From Massospora cicadina (taxonomy: Eukaryota; Entomophthoromycota; Entomophthoromycetes; Entomophthorales; Entomophthoraceae): a stretch of 64,000 nt of DNA. Under the pieces are notes generated by a model. It saw nothing but the letters and a program-made list of their open reading frames with translations. It had not been told where the DNA came from and did no database searches. Where the stretch lies: assembly GCA_022478985.1 (NCBI GenBank), contig JAKSZP010014531.1, positions 154,389-218,388 on the forward strand, written 5' to 3'. Below, piece by piece: positions 46,624-59,114 of the stretch (position 1 is its first letter; the number at the start of each line of letters is the position of its first letter). A program made the position numbers and the translations under genes.

Positions 46624-48770
46624 TTAGGGAATGTAATTTTCCAGAGAGTGATACCAGTATGTCATAATAATCTGCAAGCGGTGCAGGAGTGGAAGGCCTT
46701 AGGAATTAGAATTAAGTTCAGAGTTTTTGGGGGTGATGAACTTTGTGAAGAAGTTCTCCCAGAATTTAGCCAAGTGGGCCATGCCATTGACAAGGTTGAC
46801 CAAAAATGTACCCTTTGTTTGGGGGGGCAAGGAAGGGCATTCCAGCAGGTGATGACAAGTCTTCTGATAAGCCCCAGTTCTGGCACATCCTGACCCCAGC
46901 AAGCCGTTTGTAGTGTAGACTGATGTATCAAACTTTTCAATTGGAGCGGTGCTATTACAGGAGGCTAAAGGCGGGGTTGAGCATCCTGTCTGTTACTTCA
47001 GCTGGAAGATGGTGCCCGCTGAGATAATTTACCCAGTCTATGATAAGAAAATTTTGGCAATAGTGGCGGCATTGAGGGAGTGGCAACACCACCTGTTGTA
47101 CGCCAGGCATCCAGTTGTGATCCAGACTGATCATCAAGCCTTAGAGTATTATAAGTCCCCATGTTTGATGAATCAGAGACAGGCCTGAAGGCACTCAAAT
47201 TTGGTTCATAATGACTTGCGGATTGAGTATAAGCTGGGGAAACAGAATATTTTGCCAGATGTGCTGAGTTGTGATTAAGGGTTGGTGTTTTCTGAGGAGG
47301 AGTTATGGAGGTTTAACATAGCTACAATGTTGCCATTGAGTCTTTTTGCAATGATCCAAGGTTGGAAAGACGGAGTGTTAGAGAGAATTCAGACTGCGCA
47401 GAGGAGGAGTGAGTTAGGCTAATGAATATGGGATGAGATGAATAAAGGGGAGGCGAGAAAGAGACATATGGGGTTCTCAGTCTATGGAGGTCTGATTTGC
47501 CATGAGGGAAGGATCTGGGTTCTAGTTATTAGTCTGCAGCAAGAAGTGTTGGCAGCTAAAAACGATCACCCTTTGGCAGAACATCCAGGTGGGGAGAAGA
47601 TTCAGGGCTTGGTCCATAATCAGTTGTCATGGAGGGGAGTGGTTGTATCAGTACGGAAGTATGTGGAGCAATGTGTGCTGTGTTCAAGGTCAAAATCCCA
47701 TAGTGTGATTCCAGGAGTGAAGTTGAAGCCTCTTAAGATTCCGTCTGGGCCGTGGGCCTATGTGAGTGTGGATTTAATCACAGGGTTGCCAAAGTCTCAG
47801 GGGATAGATGCCCTAATGGTTGTAGTGGATTGCCTGAAAAAGTATGCAGAGTTTTTCCAATTGTCAGTCAACCATCTCTGCAAAGATAGCGGGTCAGGTC
47901 TTTATAATTAAGGGCGTTTCCTGATATGGGGTGCCAGAGGAGCTTGTGTCGGACTGGGGCCCGCAGTTCACATCTCAGTTATGACTGCATCTGTCAGTAA
48001 ACTTTGAAGATAAAGGCCTGTCATTCGTCAGACTACCATCCCCAGTTGGATGGTCAACCTGAGAGGGTAAATTAGATATTGGAGCAATATTTGAGGTGCT
48101 ACGTCTTGGGATGGGAGGATGATAGGTGAGTTGGGTAAAGTTGGCGCAATTTGCATACAACAACCACAAGCATGCATCCATGTGGATGACCCCATTTTTT
48201 GCAAATCATGGTCAGCACCCAGAGGGTATGGGGCCCCAGGAGCAGGGTCAGAATCCAGAGGCAGATGAGCTGTCACGTGAGACCCAGGATACCTTGGGGC
48301 TCCTGAGAAGGAATCTGGTGGTGGCAGTTACAGCTCAGAAGAGGAAGGAGGATAGGCATTGGTCAGAGGTGAGCATTTTTGAATGAAGCAATTGGGTCTT
48401 GAAAAACGCTTGTAACTATGCTGTTCCTGTTAGGAGCCAGAAGTTGGGGCCTGTGGAGTTGGGCCCATACCAGATAGTGAGGGCGGTGAACAAGGTGGCA
48501 TTTGAGCTGAAGTTGCCAGAGGGGTGCAGGCTCATCTAGTATTGCACGTTTTGCAGCTCAACCCTTTTTGGGGCAGCCGCCTGAGAGGGCCTCTTCTTTG
48601 TTTCCAGATGAGGGAGGTTAAGGAGTATTAGTGGAGGATATCTTGGACATGAAGGTGGTGTGGGGCCATTAATCGTTCTTGGTCCAGTGGGTGGGTCATC
48701 CAGTTGAGGAGGCCAAGTGGCAGACATCCAGAGATTGTTCCCGGTGTCCTGGGAAGATTTGAGAGTTCTA
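46624..48770 (+). pseudogene. Decayed element G pol with chromodomain
   Basis: The RT-RNase H connection lies near 46700-46930. RNase H continues in frame 46949-47188 (GVEHPVCYFS, VYDKKILAIV, TDHQALEYY). The integrase zinc-binding region (HH...CVLC) and the first core aspartate (SVDLITGLPKSQG) are in frame 47438-47911. The rest of the core is broken by stops, resuming at 48126-48386 (LAQFAYNN). A GPY-like module (KLGPVELGPYQI) is near 48440-48530 and a chromodomain (LVQWVGHPVEEAKW) near 48677-48745. Inactive. Confidence 0.8.
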
Positions 48771-48785
48771 TTTTTAGGGGGGTGA

Positions 48786-49296
48786 TGTGACGGTTTAGGT
48801 TTTCCATCAACATCACATTGCCCTAATCTTTGATAAGGCAGGACAAGGTGGTGTAAAGGAAGAAAGAGGTAGGGAGCATTGGTTCTAGCTAGGCCACGTT
48901 ATTGGGGTTAAAACTGAGGCAGGACGGCAGTTAGAACTTGCGTCAGGGCTGGGGTTGAACTAGGGGTGTTGAAATGGGTGAATTTGAGGTTCAGGATTGA
49001 TTCAAGTCAGAAAAGCATTTAAACTTGAGAGCGTTGGCTCAGCCGGCAGAGAATTAAATTGAGCCTAGGACGATGGGAATTTGGTTATGGCATTTTTAAA
49101 GGACATAGTGTCAGGCAGGTGGAGGTTTCTGAACTATTCTTGCAGAAGAGGACTATGAGGAAAATGACCTGGGAACCTAAATTTCTTTAGTTCCATTTCC
49201 TATTTACCTGCCTAAATGCACAATAAAGCTGTTGCTTCTAAGCCTTATCTATTTTGTTATTGTTTCTTGTGGTTTCCATTGGTATTTGGTCTAACA
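48786..49296 (+). repeat. 3' LTR of element G (511 bp)
   Basis: Starts TGTGACGGTTTAGG directly after the polypurine tract and ends GGTCTAACA. AATAAAGC near 49222 is a likely poly(A) signal. No second copy in the window. Confidence 0.6.
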
Positions 49297-49303
49297 GTGG
49301 CTA

Positions 49304-50244
49304 TGTTGGCATTCATAAACAGTAGGTGGATTTTGAAAGTGAGTTTAAGAGGGCTATTGCCTCCCAATACACCTTGTCATGGAGTCAGGGCATGTTGCTT
49401 GGGGCAAGAATACTTTCAACTGTCCTCCAAGGGATGATCATCCACAGCGCCTGTAGCACATACACCAGGAGAATGGTCTCAGGAACCCTATCCGCCCTCT
49501 GGTCTTTGACTTGGGTCCCGCTTCCTAATTCATTAGTGGCTCATTGGAAGGAGCCAGTGCCTTACAATGATTATATATTTTCCCTGCTGTTCATTTAATT
49601 TTACCTATTTGCATAGTTATAATAATTTGTATTATAACTCAGAATAGTGCATATAAACCAGACCCTGAAGAACCAAAAGTGCTATGCAATCACTTCTCTC
49701 TATTTATATTAAATAAGTCAAGCCATATTGAAGACAACATATAACTTCCATTCCTAATGATTAGGGCACCAAAAATTTTGATATCTGGTTTTTCCTTGGT
49801 GAAAACCCAAAACCTAGTGCTCACTACAAGGGCTCCCTGAGCTGTAACCATTGAAAACGTTGATTACAAAGAATGGAAGATGACGCTAATAACAGATTTT
49901 CTTTCTCTAATGGGGAGAGTTGTATTGCTCAAAGGGTTAATAATTTACAGTTTGAGGATCTACTAATTAAACCTGAGAGCCTAGAATTACAAGCTACCTT
50001 TGAGTTCAGCCATCCTAGAATGAACCCCAGTCAGTTTTTTCTCCAAACTGTCTACCTGGCTGATACCATTTAGAAGCCTTATAGATGGGATTCATTCCGC
50101 CAATACCTGGTATAGTTGTTTATCAGCTTCTGCTGCCCCTTCTATTTGCATAGATTTTATGGTTGTTAGATTTTGGAGATTATCCCAAAAATGAACCCTT
50201 CTACAACCAACATATCAGGCCGATTATCCTCCCAATACTTGAGC
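49304..50244 (+). mobile_element. LTR element H, 5' part (host of element C)
   Basis: A primer-binding-site-like AGTGCTCACTACAAGGG at about 49813-49830, close to that of A and C, follows a putative LTR (49304 to about 49810, starting TGTTGG). A gag-like start follows. Element C is inserted at 50244, and H resumes at 63974 to the window end. A 90-residue frame (49326-49598) lies in the putative LTR. The LTR boundaries are uncertain. Confidence 0.45.
49873..50239 (+). pseudogene. Putative gag N-terminus of element H
   Basis: The frame starts MEDDANNRFSFSNGE and runs 66 codons to a stop at 50071, with coding-like sequence beyond it. Gag is suggested only by its place just after the primer-binding site. 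No motif recognised. Confidence 0.3.
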
Positions 50245-50740
50245 TGTTATAATATTGGAGATATTCTAGAGATACGCTAAAGAGGTTTTGCACAGGATTC
50301 AACCCACTGAGCAATAGGACCATTGATATGAAGATTGTCATCCCTGAAACAACAGAATAAACTTTTATTAAATATGAAGCACTCACTTTCACATCTCACT
50401 TTTATTTAATATATTAAAATACAGCAGATTCTCGCTGTTATGCTCATTTCTAAACTATTAAAACCTCCTCGTGTCAATTGTCTCTTCTAATCTGTATCTC
50501 AGTGACTTTGAATAATACTGCTTCCTTGACTTATTAATTCATTCACCGTATCTCATTGGTTCTGGCAATTATTCATTCATTAATTTCATGACTGCCTAAT
50601 TTGAGGCGATTTTCCAACAACCCAATATCACCTCATCTCAAGGCGCTCAAATAATCATAACTTGTATAAACTCAGCGGATTCTATCCATTCTGCTATAAC
50701 AACTTAAAGCTTATTATCCAGTCATATCAGAATTGCGACA
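50245..50740 (-). repeat. 3' LTR of element C (496 bp)
   Basis: The sense strand starts TGTCGCAATTCTG after the polypurine tract AAAAGGGGGTAA and ends TTATAACA. Same length as 63473-63968 but visibly diverged from it. Confidence 0.92.
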
Positions 50741-51408
50741 TTACCCCCTTTTGACTGGATGATAAGGCTCCTATTGCTTATACGCCTAGAGGAACTTTGC
50801 GTGCACTTGGTTGATGATTTGACCGCCCATGGGATCCTTGATAGTATATGCATCCCTGTCTTCTCAATAATTTTGAACGGCTCAATCCAGATACTGACCA
50901 AATTGTGCTTCCACCCAAACCTGTGTTGATCATGGAATAGGACCATGTCCCCATCTTTGAACTGAGTTAATCCACTATGCTGTACCTTATTGGCAGCTAT
51001 AGTCTTAATCTTCTTGTCTAAACTGAACAAATATGCTTTGATTTGCAATTTGATCAAGGTGTTTGCCAGGTTAGTCAAATAGCAGTGGGGTTCCATTCTG
51101 ATGGTGTCTTCTGCACATGAATAAAGCAATGCTGGAAGAGCTGGGTGTCAACTGTATAGTAGTTGAAAAGGGCTCTTCCCCATGGTGGAATGATAACTAA
51201 TATTATAAGCAAAGATGGCGGTGGACAGAAGAGAACTCCAATCTGAGGGTCAATCCACTACTAATTTATGGAGTATGTTCACTAAAATCCCATTGACCCG
51301 CTCAATCATTCCGTTGGACTCAGGATGGTATGGGGTTGTCAAAAGCCCTTGGATGGCCATCAGCTAATTAAGCGTTTGAAGGATGTGGGAAGTGAAGTTA
51401 GTACCATT
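50741..51408 (-). pseudogene. Element C integrase core end and C-terminus
   Basis: It continues the integrase after the A2 insertion (TNFTSHI near 51390, then a segment with the catalytic glutamate in PESNGMIERVN near 51300). Frame 51129-50722 is the integrase C-terminus (TQFKDGDMVLFHD, then a GPY/F-like WIEPFKIIEKTG). This frame crosses the polypurine tract and stops seven codons into the LTR. Confidence 0.8.
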
Positions 51409-52156
51409 TGTTGGATTTTTAGTACTTGAGGGCTCGCTTGGTGCTAATTTACCTAAAATCCAACAATTTCAGGGTTGATACCACCAATATAACAAACTTA
51501 ATTAATAAATAAAACCCTTGGAAAAAGTGATTTTTTATGGATTTTATTAAGGCTCCAGAGGGTAAGAAAATGAACCCCCATAATATGACGATACTTCATA
51601 ATTAATGTATCGAGACTCAAAGTTTGGAATACTTGGTACATTCCAAATTAGGGAATATGGGAAGCAGGCCTATCAGATCGTTTCAAACTCGCGTTATTTA
51701 GGAAGCAGCCGAGAGGGGCCAATGATAGGGAGTTTGGCTCTATGAGGTAAGGCTTTCATCAATTTCACCCAATCACTGGGTGGGAAAAGAATTTCACCCC
51801 GTTGGTCACCCTTTGACCCTAAAAAAGGGGCTGGTCGCCGCGGTGTGACCTGGACCAAGTTAGTAGGGTTCAGGGGAGAAACCTCTGCAATAAGGATGGG
51901 ATTTGGCTGAGAGCTCCAGGTAATCTGACCCCCCAAACTCATAGGATTATTCCAAGTTTTAGTAGGAAACTTAGGGACCCGATTTACTGTGTTCCACTGA
52001 GAGTTAGCCAGGGTCTTTTGGCCGGAGAAATCGTCCTTAATAATAAAATTGAATGATGTATTATCAGAGGCGGCTAAATGTCTGATGTTTCTCCGATTTT
52101 CCCCTGTTTGCCCCCCAACATTCTTACTTTGCAGCCTGGAGGGCAAATGTCCAACA
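51409..52156 (-). repeat. 3' LTR of A2 (748 bp)
   Basis: TGTTGGACATTTGCCC...AATCCAACA in the sense strand. A 150-residue frame (52146-51694) fills its first 460 bp. It is in the same frame as the end of pol, separated from it by one TGA. Confidence 0.95.
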
Positions 52157-52164
52157 TCGCCCCC

Positions 52165-55100
52165 TCAAGAATGTTGGGGGAGTATAGGGCCATAGGAAGT
52201 GGCCATGTACCCAATTAATTGTGACTCCAGAAGCGAGGGATTTGATAGAGTATTCCTCCCTCGCTTGTAAGTTACTGAAAAGGGCCCTTTCCAGACTGAT
52301 CCAAGATTTTCACTTCTAGGTGTGATGCGGTTGTGATAGTACAATACCAAGTCATTTACTTGGAAGGTAGGGATGGAGGTACGACGTGCATTAGCTGCTT
52401 CACCTTCTCTTGTGACTGTCTTGGCCAAGTTAGTCATTGCATCAGCTTGCAGTTGGATAATGTGCTGAGCCAACTGTTTCATGGCTTTCTCTGGGTCAAC
52501 TCTGTTGGTGAAAACATCTTTAAATAATAGAGCGGGTACCTCAGTTTGCGGCCATACAACACCCAGAAAGGGGACATCTTTAGGATGCGGTGATAACTAA
52601 TTTGGTAGGCCATGAGAGCACTAGGTAAGTAAAGGTCCCAGTGGAGAGGGTCGGAATTAGCCTTTTTACGGAGGATGGAGACCAGAGTCCCATTTACTCT
52701 TTCTATGACCCATTTGTGGAGGGGTTATAAGGGGCTGAAAAGAGTTGTTGCGCTCCCATGGAGGTGGCAAGGAGCTTCACCACTCAAGAGGTAAAATTAT
52801 TCCCATTATTGCAAAGGAGGACCTGTGGGCAACCATGCCGCATAAAGATGTACTGGTGTAAGAAATTCGCCGTGGCTTTAGCTGTATGAGCAGGGAGAGC
52901 AACAGCTTCGACCCATTTGGTAAAATGATCGATTCCAACCAATTATAATGATTGCCCCCAGTAGACTGAGGGAGAGGACCTACCACATCCAAACTTATGG
53001 TGTGGAAGGATTGTTGAGGCGTTGTAGGTTGGTACTGATATTGGGCTTTGAAGCTGGATTGTTTCTTACAGGTCAGGCAGGCATACAAGACTTCAGTTAT
53101 GGTTTCCAAAATACCCTCCCAGTAATACCAATCCTTCACCCACTCATAGGTTTTTCAGGATCCGCCATGGCCCATGATAGTGTGGGACTCCAAGATGACA
53201 GGGACTCGCTCTGAAGGCCGGATGTAGGATAACCATTTTACTCCTATCTTCTTATATAACTTCCCGTTTTCAACTTTGTGTTGCGGGAGTGCCAGGCTAG
53301 CATTTTTTGGACTGGTTCATCTTCATCGGCCCATGCATCTGGAGTCATGAGGAGATCATGTAGCCTCTCCACTTCACTATTGTCTAAGTGAAAAATGAGC
53401 AGCCGGGTTAACCCATCTACATTCATGTGGCGTGTTCCTGCCCAATGCTCAATGGTCATATTATAGGGCTGGAGCTTGAGTGCCCAGCGAGCCAACCGCC
53501 CAGAGGGGTCCTTCATATTCTGCAACCACTTTAATGAGGCGTGGTCGGTGACTACTTTGAATGAGGTCCCATATAAGAAGGGGCGGTATTGTTTGACGGC
53601 AAGCAGGACAGCCAGGCACTCCTTCTCCGTGACGCTGTAGTTACGCTCAGCTTTGGAGAGCATTTTGCTAAAGTAAGATACAGGGTGATCGATACCCTGC
53701 TCATCCAATTGAACCAGTATTGCGCCAACAGCATAGTCAGAAAGCATCAGTGAATAACATGAAAGGTTTGCCGTAGTCAGGGTGGCGGAGTATTTACATT
53801 TTTGCAGCAGCGCCTTCTGAGTCTCAAAGGCGGCCTGTTGTTCCTCACCCCAATGGAAAGGGGTGTTCTTTGTCAATAGGCGGACGAGGGGCTCACTGAG
53901 CTGAGAGAATTTTGGGATGAACTGATAGTAGTACCCCATCATGCCCAAGAATACCTGGATATTGCAAAGGGTTTTTGGTGCAGGCATCTTTGATATGGCT
54001 TTAAATTTATCTTGAAGCGGTTGTATACCCTCTTGTGAGATAGAGTGTCCAAGGAAGTCTAGCTTCTTTTGGAAAAACGTGCATATTGAGGGCTTTAATT
54101 TGATATGCGATGCCCATAACCATTGAAACACCTCCTTTAAGTGTGCGAGGTGCTCGTTGAAAGTTTTAGAGAAAACTGTAATATCATCGAGGTAGACAAT
54201 GACACAGCTTAACTTAAGGTCCTGTAATTTATGATCCATCACCCTCTGGAAAGTGGCGGGCACGTTACACAACCCTTGGGGGAGTTGGGTAGGTTGGAAG
54301 AGACCCTCGCTGCAGATGAGCGCACACTTTTCTGGGTCTTGCAGAGAAAGATCCATCTGCCAATATCTGCTAGCCAAGTCCATGGCGGAAAAGAACTTGG
54401 ACCCAGGGAGTTGGGCCAGCGCATCATCAATGCGTGGAATGGGGTAGCTGTCCTTTTTTGTGAGATTGTTCAGCTTACGGTAGTCCATAACCACCCAATG
54501 ACCCCCATTTTTTTCTTTATCAACAGTAGTGGGGAAGACCACGGGCTTTGAGAAGGCACCAATAGCCCCGCATCCAGCAGCTGCTTGAGCTCCGTCCGCA
54601 TCTGTACCTCCTTAACTTTAGATTTGCGGTAGGGTTTGGAGCGGATAGGATGAGCGTCCCCAACGTCAATGGTGTGCATCCAACCTTTCATATGTCCATA
54701 GTCATTATCAGACTTAGACAAGACATCGCTGTAGGACTCCAGTAAGGACTGAACTTTATTAAGCTCCGCTGGAGTTAAGTCCTCCGAGAAATGAAAAGTG
54801 GGCAACGTACATATTGACTGGTCAGCAGGCAAGCCCATATCGGCCATAGATTCAATGTAGTGGACTTGATTTATTTCCTCAAGGGGAATCAACAAGCCTC
54901 TTCCGATCTCCTAGTGCTTTTTCACCACCAGATCCTTCTTGGTGAGATTTCCAAGCAGAAGGTTGATGGGTCGCTGATAAGCAGGATCTAACATGCCTGG
55001 CAGTACTCTAGGCTCCAACGGGCTAACTTCATCAATGCTAATTAGATGTAATATGAAGTTGCAGGGATTTGCATAGTGATCTTGGTGTCAACTACCCTTT

Positions 55101-55803
55101 GTTCGCCCGCTTTAATTACTGCCTCTTCTGTAGCATAGAAAGGGATACCCTCAAGGGCGTCCACTGATGAAGGCAACATCTTGGTGTTGTGGCCTGCCGT
55201 TGTGTAGGATAGGGATAAGGCGGAAGATGGAAACTCAACAGTACACATATAATCCTTCTTATTATCATCTTCATTGGTTAGAATCAGAGGAACCTCATAG
55301 TTCAGCAGGGAGAGATAGACCTGCTTCATGTTGATAATTCCCTCATACTCGAGTATGAATTGGGTACCAATGAGCATGTCATATGTATTGTTGGATAGAG
55401 CCACCGCGGGGGCTGAGAGGAGAAGCTTCCAAAATCGGATGGGTAGAGATGAGTAAGCCCCAATAGCGCGAGTAATGGTTGGCCCCGCAGTGCTAAACTC
55501 TTGGGTGTACTCAAGGTTGGGGGCCAACTTGATTTTTTTCACGAGCCTAGATGACACAACGTTCACAGGGGACCCAGTATCAAGAATCGCCTTAACCCGC
55601 ACTCCATTAACAATGACTTCTACTTTAGTTAAAGTTCCACCTAGCTTGGGGGGAAGGGCGAGAACTTCCTTGAGATCAAAAGTAGAAGCAAGGCGGTTAA
55701 CAGTCTCAGGGTATTTCTCCTGGATAGTCTGCAGCGTATAAACTCTCAAGGGGGAGGCAGAGCATAGAAGCAACAAGCTGATCCACATCACTGGCGGTAT
55801 CAA
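52165..55803 (-). pseudogene. Element A2 pol (protease, RT, RNase H, integrase)
   Basis: Protease is in frame 55803-55042 with DTGSP at residues 75-79. The protease-RT linker and start of RT are in frame 54895-54470. RT and RNase H are in frame 54542-53244 (432 aa): FSAMDL 51-56, LPQGLCNVPATF 88-99, catalytic YLDD 117-120, then RNase H whose TDAS motif is split by a one-base frame change near 53750. Integrase zinc-binding and first aspartate (SLDVVGPLP) are in frame 53139-52777. The core end is frame-broken, and the C-terminus with GPF (VWKGPFSVTYKRG) is in frame 52482-52165. About five breaks make it inactive. Confidence 0.9.
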
Positions 55804-57231
55804 TCACCTCCAAGCCTCTCAACACCTGATAAAGATAGGTGCGGTTGGGCACTTTAGCCCAATTCACTCTTTCAGGTTTTAATTGGTCGGGTACTTCCAC
55901 TTCACCTGGAGCTCCTAAGACATAGTGACCGTTATATTCACAACCCCCCTCAGTCTCCTCATCAGAGGGATTCTCAATGCACGTTAGCGCGTCCATAGGG
56001 GGTGTGGTATGGTCAGAGCTTCCTTTAGGGCCAGTTAGGTCCTGGGATAATTTGTCCAACGTATTAACCATTGTGAGTGGTAGAGGATTGGAAACGACTT
56101 TGACTAGCGCCTTAGAAAAGGCAGGTTCAGGTTGCTCCATGCTTTGAGGTTTTGGCTGAGATACAGCTGGTGGAGAGACAGGTAAAACCTTAAGAGGACG
56201 TGGCGTTTGAGCTAGACCAGCTTTTGGTTGATCAGTGGCTGGGTGCTTTGAGGAGATAGGCGGTGTAGCCTTGGTGACCAGGGCACTTAACCCGTTGTTA
56301 GTGGGAGCAGGAGATACCCACAAAATGGGTATAGGCTTAGGCGCCAACTTTGGAGCCCCTTGAATAGTCCGCTCTGAAGAAAGGAGGGGCCGGCTAAAGG
56401 GGCGTCTGCTTTTACCAACTGAGGTGGTTGAGCGTAAGATGATGAGGAGCACTTTCCCGTCACAGCTATAATCATCTGCTTATCATCATAGGAAGTAGAA
56501 GCAGGTTGAGCAGAAAATTCCGCAAGGGCAGGCTCCCAAAGGGTGACAGCCATAGAAGAAGAGAACATAGTGGCCATAGTTGGTTGGATTTGAGACCCTG
56601 GCATAGGGTCAAATTCATAAATGTCAGCCACATCTAACAAGGCATCCCAGATATTGCATACACTTGTAAATGAACGTTTTACAGCAGAGAGATGCATTGC
56701 TAAGGAGGGATGCGACGCCAAGCTAGCCAAGATAGCCGCAATAGCATCGTCTAGGGGTAGCATCTTAGCAAGCAATAGAGGCTGAGTGATAGAGTAAAAG
56801 CTTTCAGTAAAGGAAGCTATGGATTCGCCCTGTTGCAGACTAAGGCACATGAAGGCCTGTTTTTGCCTGTGTAAACTCTGTAGGGAGCCAAATTCCTCAA
56901 TTAGTGCTTGCTTCACCTCCGCCCAGGTGCTGAGGGTGGCCATGTGTGGCACCATGATCTCTTGAACGCCATGACTCAAGCAGGGAAGGATGTACCTTAG
57001 TTTTTGTGGGTCAGTTGCTCCTTCCATCACAGCTTCTTAAACAAAGAGGAAGGTGGCAATACTGCCCTCACCCGGGGTAAACTTATCCCTAAACGGAGGT
57101 TTTTGAATAGAGGGGGAGGCCCCATGAGGGCCTTGCAGAGAGTGCTGCTCGAGCCTTTTGAGGCGAGACAAAGCACTAGCTAGCTGGAGTTGAATAGCGA
57201 CTAGATGAGGGTTAATCTCCATTATTTTCAT
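55706..57231 (-). pseudogene. Element A2 gag
   Basis: The start at 57231 (MKIMEINPHLV) gives 64 codons to a TAA. The same protein then continues at 57030-56287 (247 aa) with a retrotransposon gag capsid pattern (W-x-E-V-K-x-x-L-I-E-E-F, QGESIASFTESFY). A frameshift leads to 56452-55706 (248 aa), Pro/Lys rich, linking to protease. No CCHC knuckle is visible. Gag would form the virus-like particle. Confidence 0.75.
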
Positions 57232-57249
57232 AGTTTTTGTGGTATATAG

Positions 57250-57271
57250 GCACCCCTGTAGTGAGCACCAC
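57250..57271 (-). other. Putative primer-binding site of A2
   Basis: The sense strand reads TGGTGCTCACTACAGGGG within two bases of the LTR. It is the same motif as in element C. Confidence 0.65.
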
Positions 57272-57272
57272 T

Positions 57273-58021
57273 TATTGGATTTCTAGTACTTGAGGGCTTG
57301 CTTGGTGCTAATTTACCTAAAATCCAACAATTTCAGGGTTGATACCACCAATATAATAAACTTAATTAATAAATAAAACCCTTGGAAAAAAGTGATTTTT
57401 TATGGATTTTATTAAGGATCCAGAGGGTAAGAAAATAAACCCCCATAATATGACAATACTTCATAATTAAAGTATCAAGACTCAATTTTTGGAATACTTG
57501 GTACATTCCAAATTAGGGAATATGGGAAGCAGGACTATCAGATCGTTTCAAACTTGCATTAGTTTAGGAAGCGGCCAAGAAGGGCTGATGATAGGGAGTT
57601 TGGCTCCATGATGTAAGGCTTTCATCAATTTCACCCAATCACTGGGCGGGAAAAGAATTTCACCCCGTTGGTCACCCTTTGACCCTAAAAAGGGGCTGGT
57701 TGCCGCGGTGTGACCTGGACCAAGTTAGTAGGGGTCAGGGGAGAAACCTCTGCGATAAGGATGGAATTTGGCTGAGAGCTCGGGGTAATCTGACCCCCCA
57801 AACTCATAGGATTATTCCGAGTTTTAGTAGGAAAGTTAGGGTCCCGATTTATTGGGTTCCACCAAGAGTTGGCCAGGGTCTTTTGGCTGGCGAAATCGTC
57901 CTTAATAATAAAATTGATTGATGTATTATTGGAGGCAGTTAAATGTCCAATGTTTCTCCAATTTTCCCCTGTTTGCCCCCCAACATTCTTACTTTGCAGC
58001 CTGGAGGGCAAATGTCTGGCA
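57273..58021 (-). repeat. 5' LTR of A2 (749 bp)
   Basis: Near-identical to the 3' LTR. The first bases read TGCCAG instead of TGTTGG and the end reads TA instead of CA. The corresponding LTR frame is also open here, to 57685. Confidence 0.95.
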
Positions 58022-58226
58022 CCATTATCATTAAGAAGGAATTGAGGGCATCCATGCCATTGGATAATGCATTCCATTATGAAATCGGCCACTGTGACCG
58101 CCTCTAAATACCATATCACCCTTGCTTCAACCCATCGGGTTAAGTGATCAATTGCCACCAAAATGTACTTAGACTGGTTAGCTCCTGTTGGCAGAGGGCC
58201 AACGACATCCTGTAAGTCCCATGGAA
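58022..58226 (-). pseudogene. Element C integrase core, middle piece
   Basis: Carries PWDLQDVVGPLPTGANQSKY, with the first catalytic aspartate, and ends at FLLNDNG just before the A2 insertion. It sits between the F-type solo LTR (right) and A2 (left). Each insertion duplicated five bases and split the reading frame. Confidence 0.8.
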
Positions 58227-59114
58227 TGTCCCCTGTGCATGGATTAGGCAATATTCCCATATCTGAGTAAAAAGGGTCCAAAAAGGGTGGCTGTACCCCT
58301 CGTTACCCAGGGTGACCTCGCCCACATGGTAGACAAGTGCTGGGTAACAGCCCTCCCTCTTTGGATTCCTCCCCCAGTGCGCACATTCACCTTGGCTGAA
58401 CTTGTCCACCAGATCAGGGAAATCTGCACAGAGATCATCAAATCAAAGTTGATTGGTCCAAAACCAATGGAAATCAAGCCTGAAAATTGGAAACCTCATA
58501 ACCAAAAAGGGACTAAGATTGAATTATTGGGCAAAATTGCTGACGGTTTCAATTTGGCCAGCAATGCGATTGTCAAAACTAAACCCTCTCAAAATCATTA
58601 GGGATCATCCCTGATGTGCAGGTAGCATTAGATACCATTGACAATAGTTCAAAGATTCCATCCAGAAAATTAGGAGTTGTGGCTGATGCAACTCCTTTGA
58701 CCAAATGATTGGCCCAGTGACTGGGCATAGGCGGGTTGAGCATCCCAAACCTAATTCCAAAAATTTGGGACCGCCTCTATATGTGGTGGCCCTGAGGAAT
58801 TCCCATTGCTTATCAGACCAGATGCCATTGTGACAACCGCTGGAAATGCAGTTGAGCCTTGGTTCAAGAATTTGAGGTCAAACTGACAGTGACTCAGCCT
58901 GCATCAAATTCTTCGATGTCAGTCCCATTGATCTTATCTGTCCCCTTTCCCAAAAAATTTGCCAGTTAGATCAAACTTGAGAGACCTGATCCTGGCTTGT
59001 TCCCACATCATTCAAAAGCTATTTAATCAGTTGCATCACATTGAGAAAATTGTTGGACAATTTTCTTCCTTTATTTTTTCAATAAAAATCCTTTCCCCAT
59101 TTTAGTTTGTATGC
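58227..59114 (+). mobile_element. Solo F-type LTR inside element C integrase
   Basis: 888 bp starting TGTCCCCTG, with AATAAAAATCC near its end, flanked by perfect 5-bp duplications TGGAA (58222-58226, 59115-59119). It matches the interrupted 3' LTR of element F. Its first ~380 bp form one frame, with a single TAG, to 58603. Confidence 0.82.

Larger units (their letters stand above)
46624..49296 (+). mobile_element. Chromovirus element G, 3' part
   Basis: Plus-strand element with RT thumb, RNase H, integrase, chromodomain, a polypurine tract (TTTTTAGGGGGGTGA, 48771-48785) and a 3' LTR. The 5' part is missing at the junction with the C-type LTR. Confidence 0.8.
51409..58021 (-). mobile_element. 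Ty3/gypsy element A2, complete, inserted in C
   Basis: 6613 bp with 5' LTR 57273-58021 and 3' LTR 51409-52156, flanked by perfect 5-bp duplications CCATT (51404-51408, 58022-58026). The primer-binding site TGGTGCTCACTACAGGGG is next to the 5' LTR and the polypurine tract GAGGGGGCGA next to the 3' LTR. Gag and pol have only a few stops and frameshifts, the best preserved in the window, but it is not autonomous. No chromodomain. Its LTRs look more alike than those of its host C, fitting a later insertion. Confidence 0.95.

Noticed and set aside
58287..58601. Independent small gene in element C
   Set aside because: It is the LTR-resident frame of an inserted F-type LTR with its own target-site duplication, not part of C and not a separate host gene.
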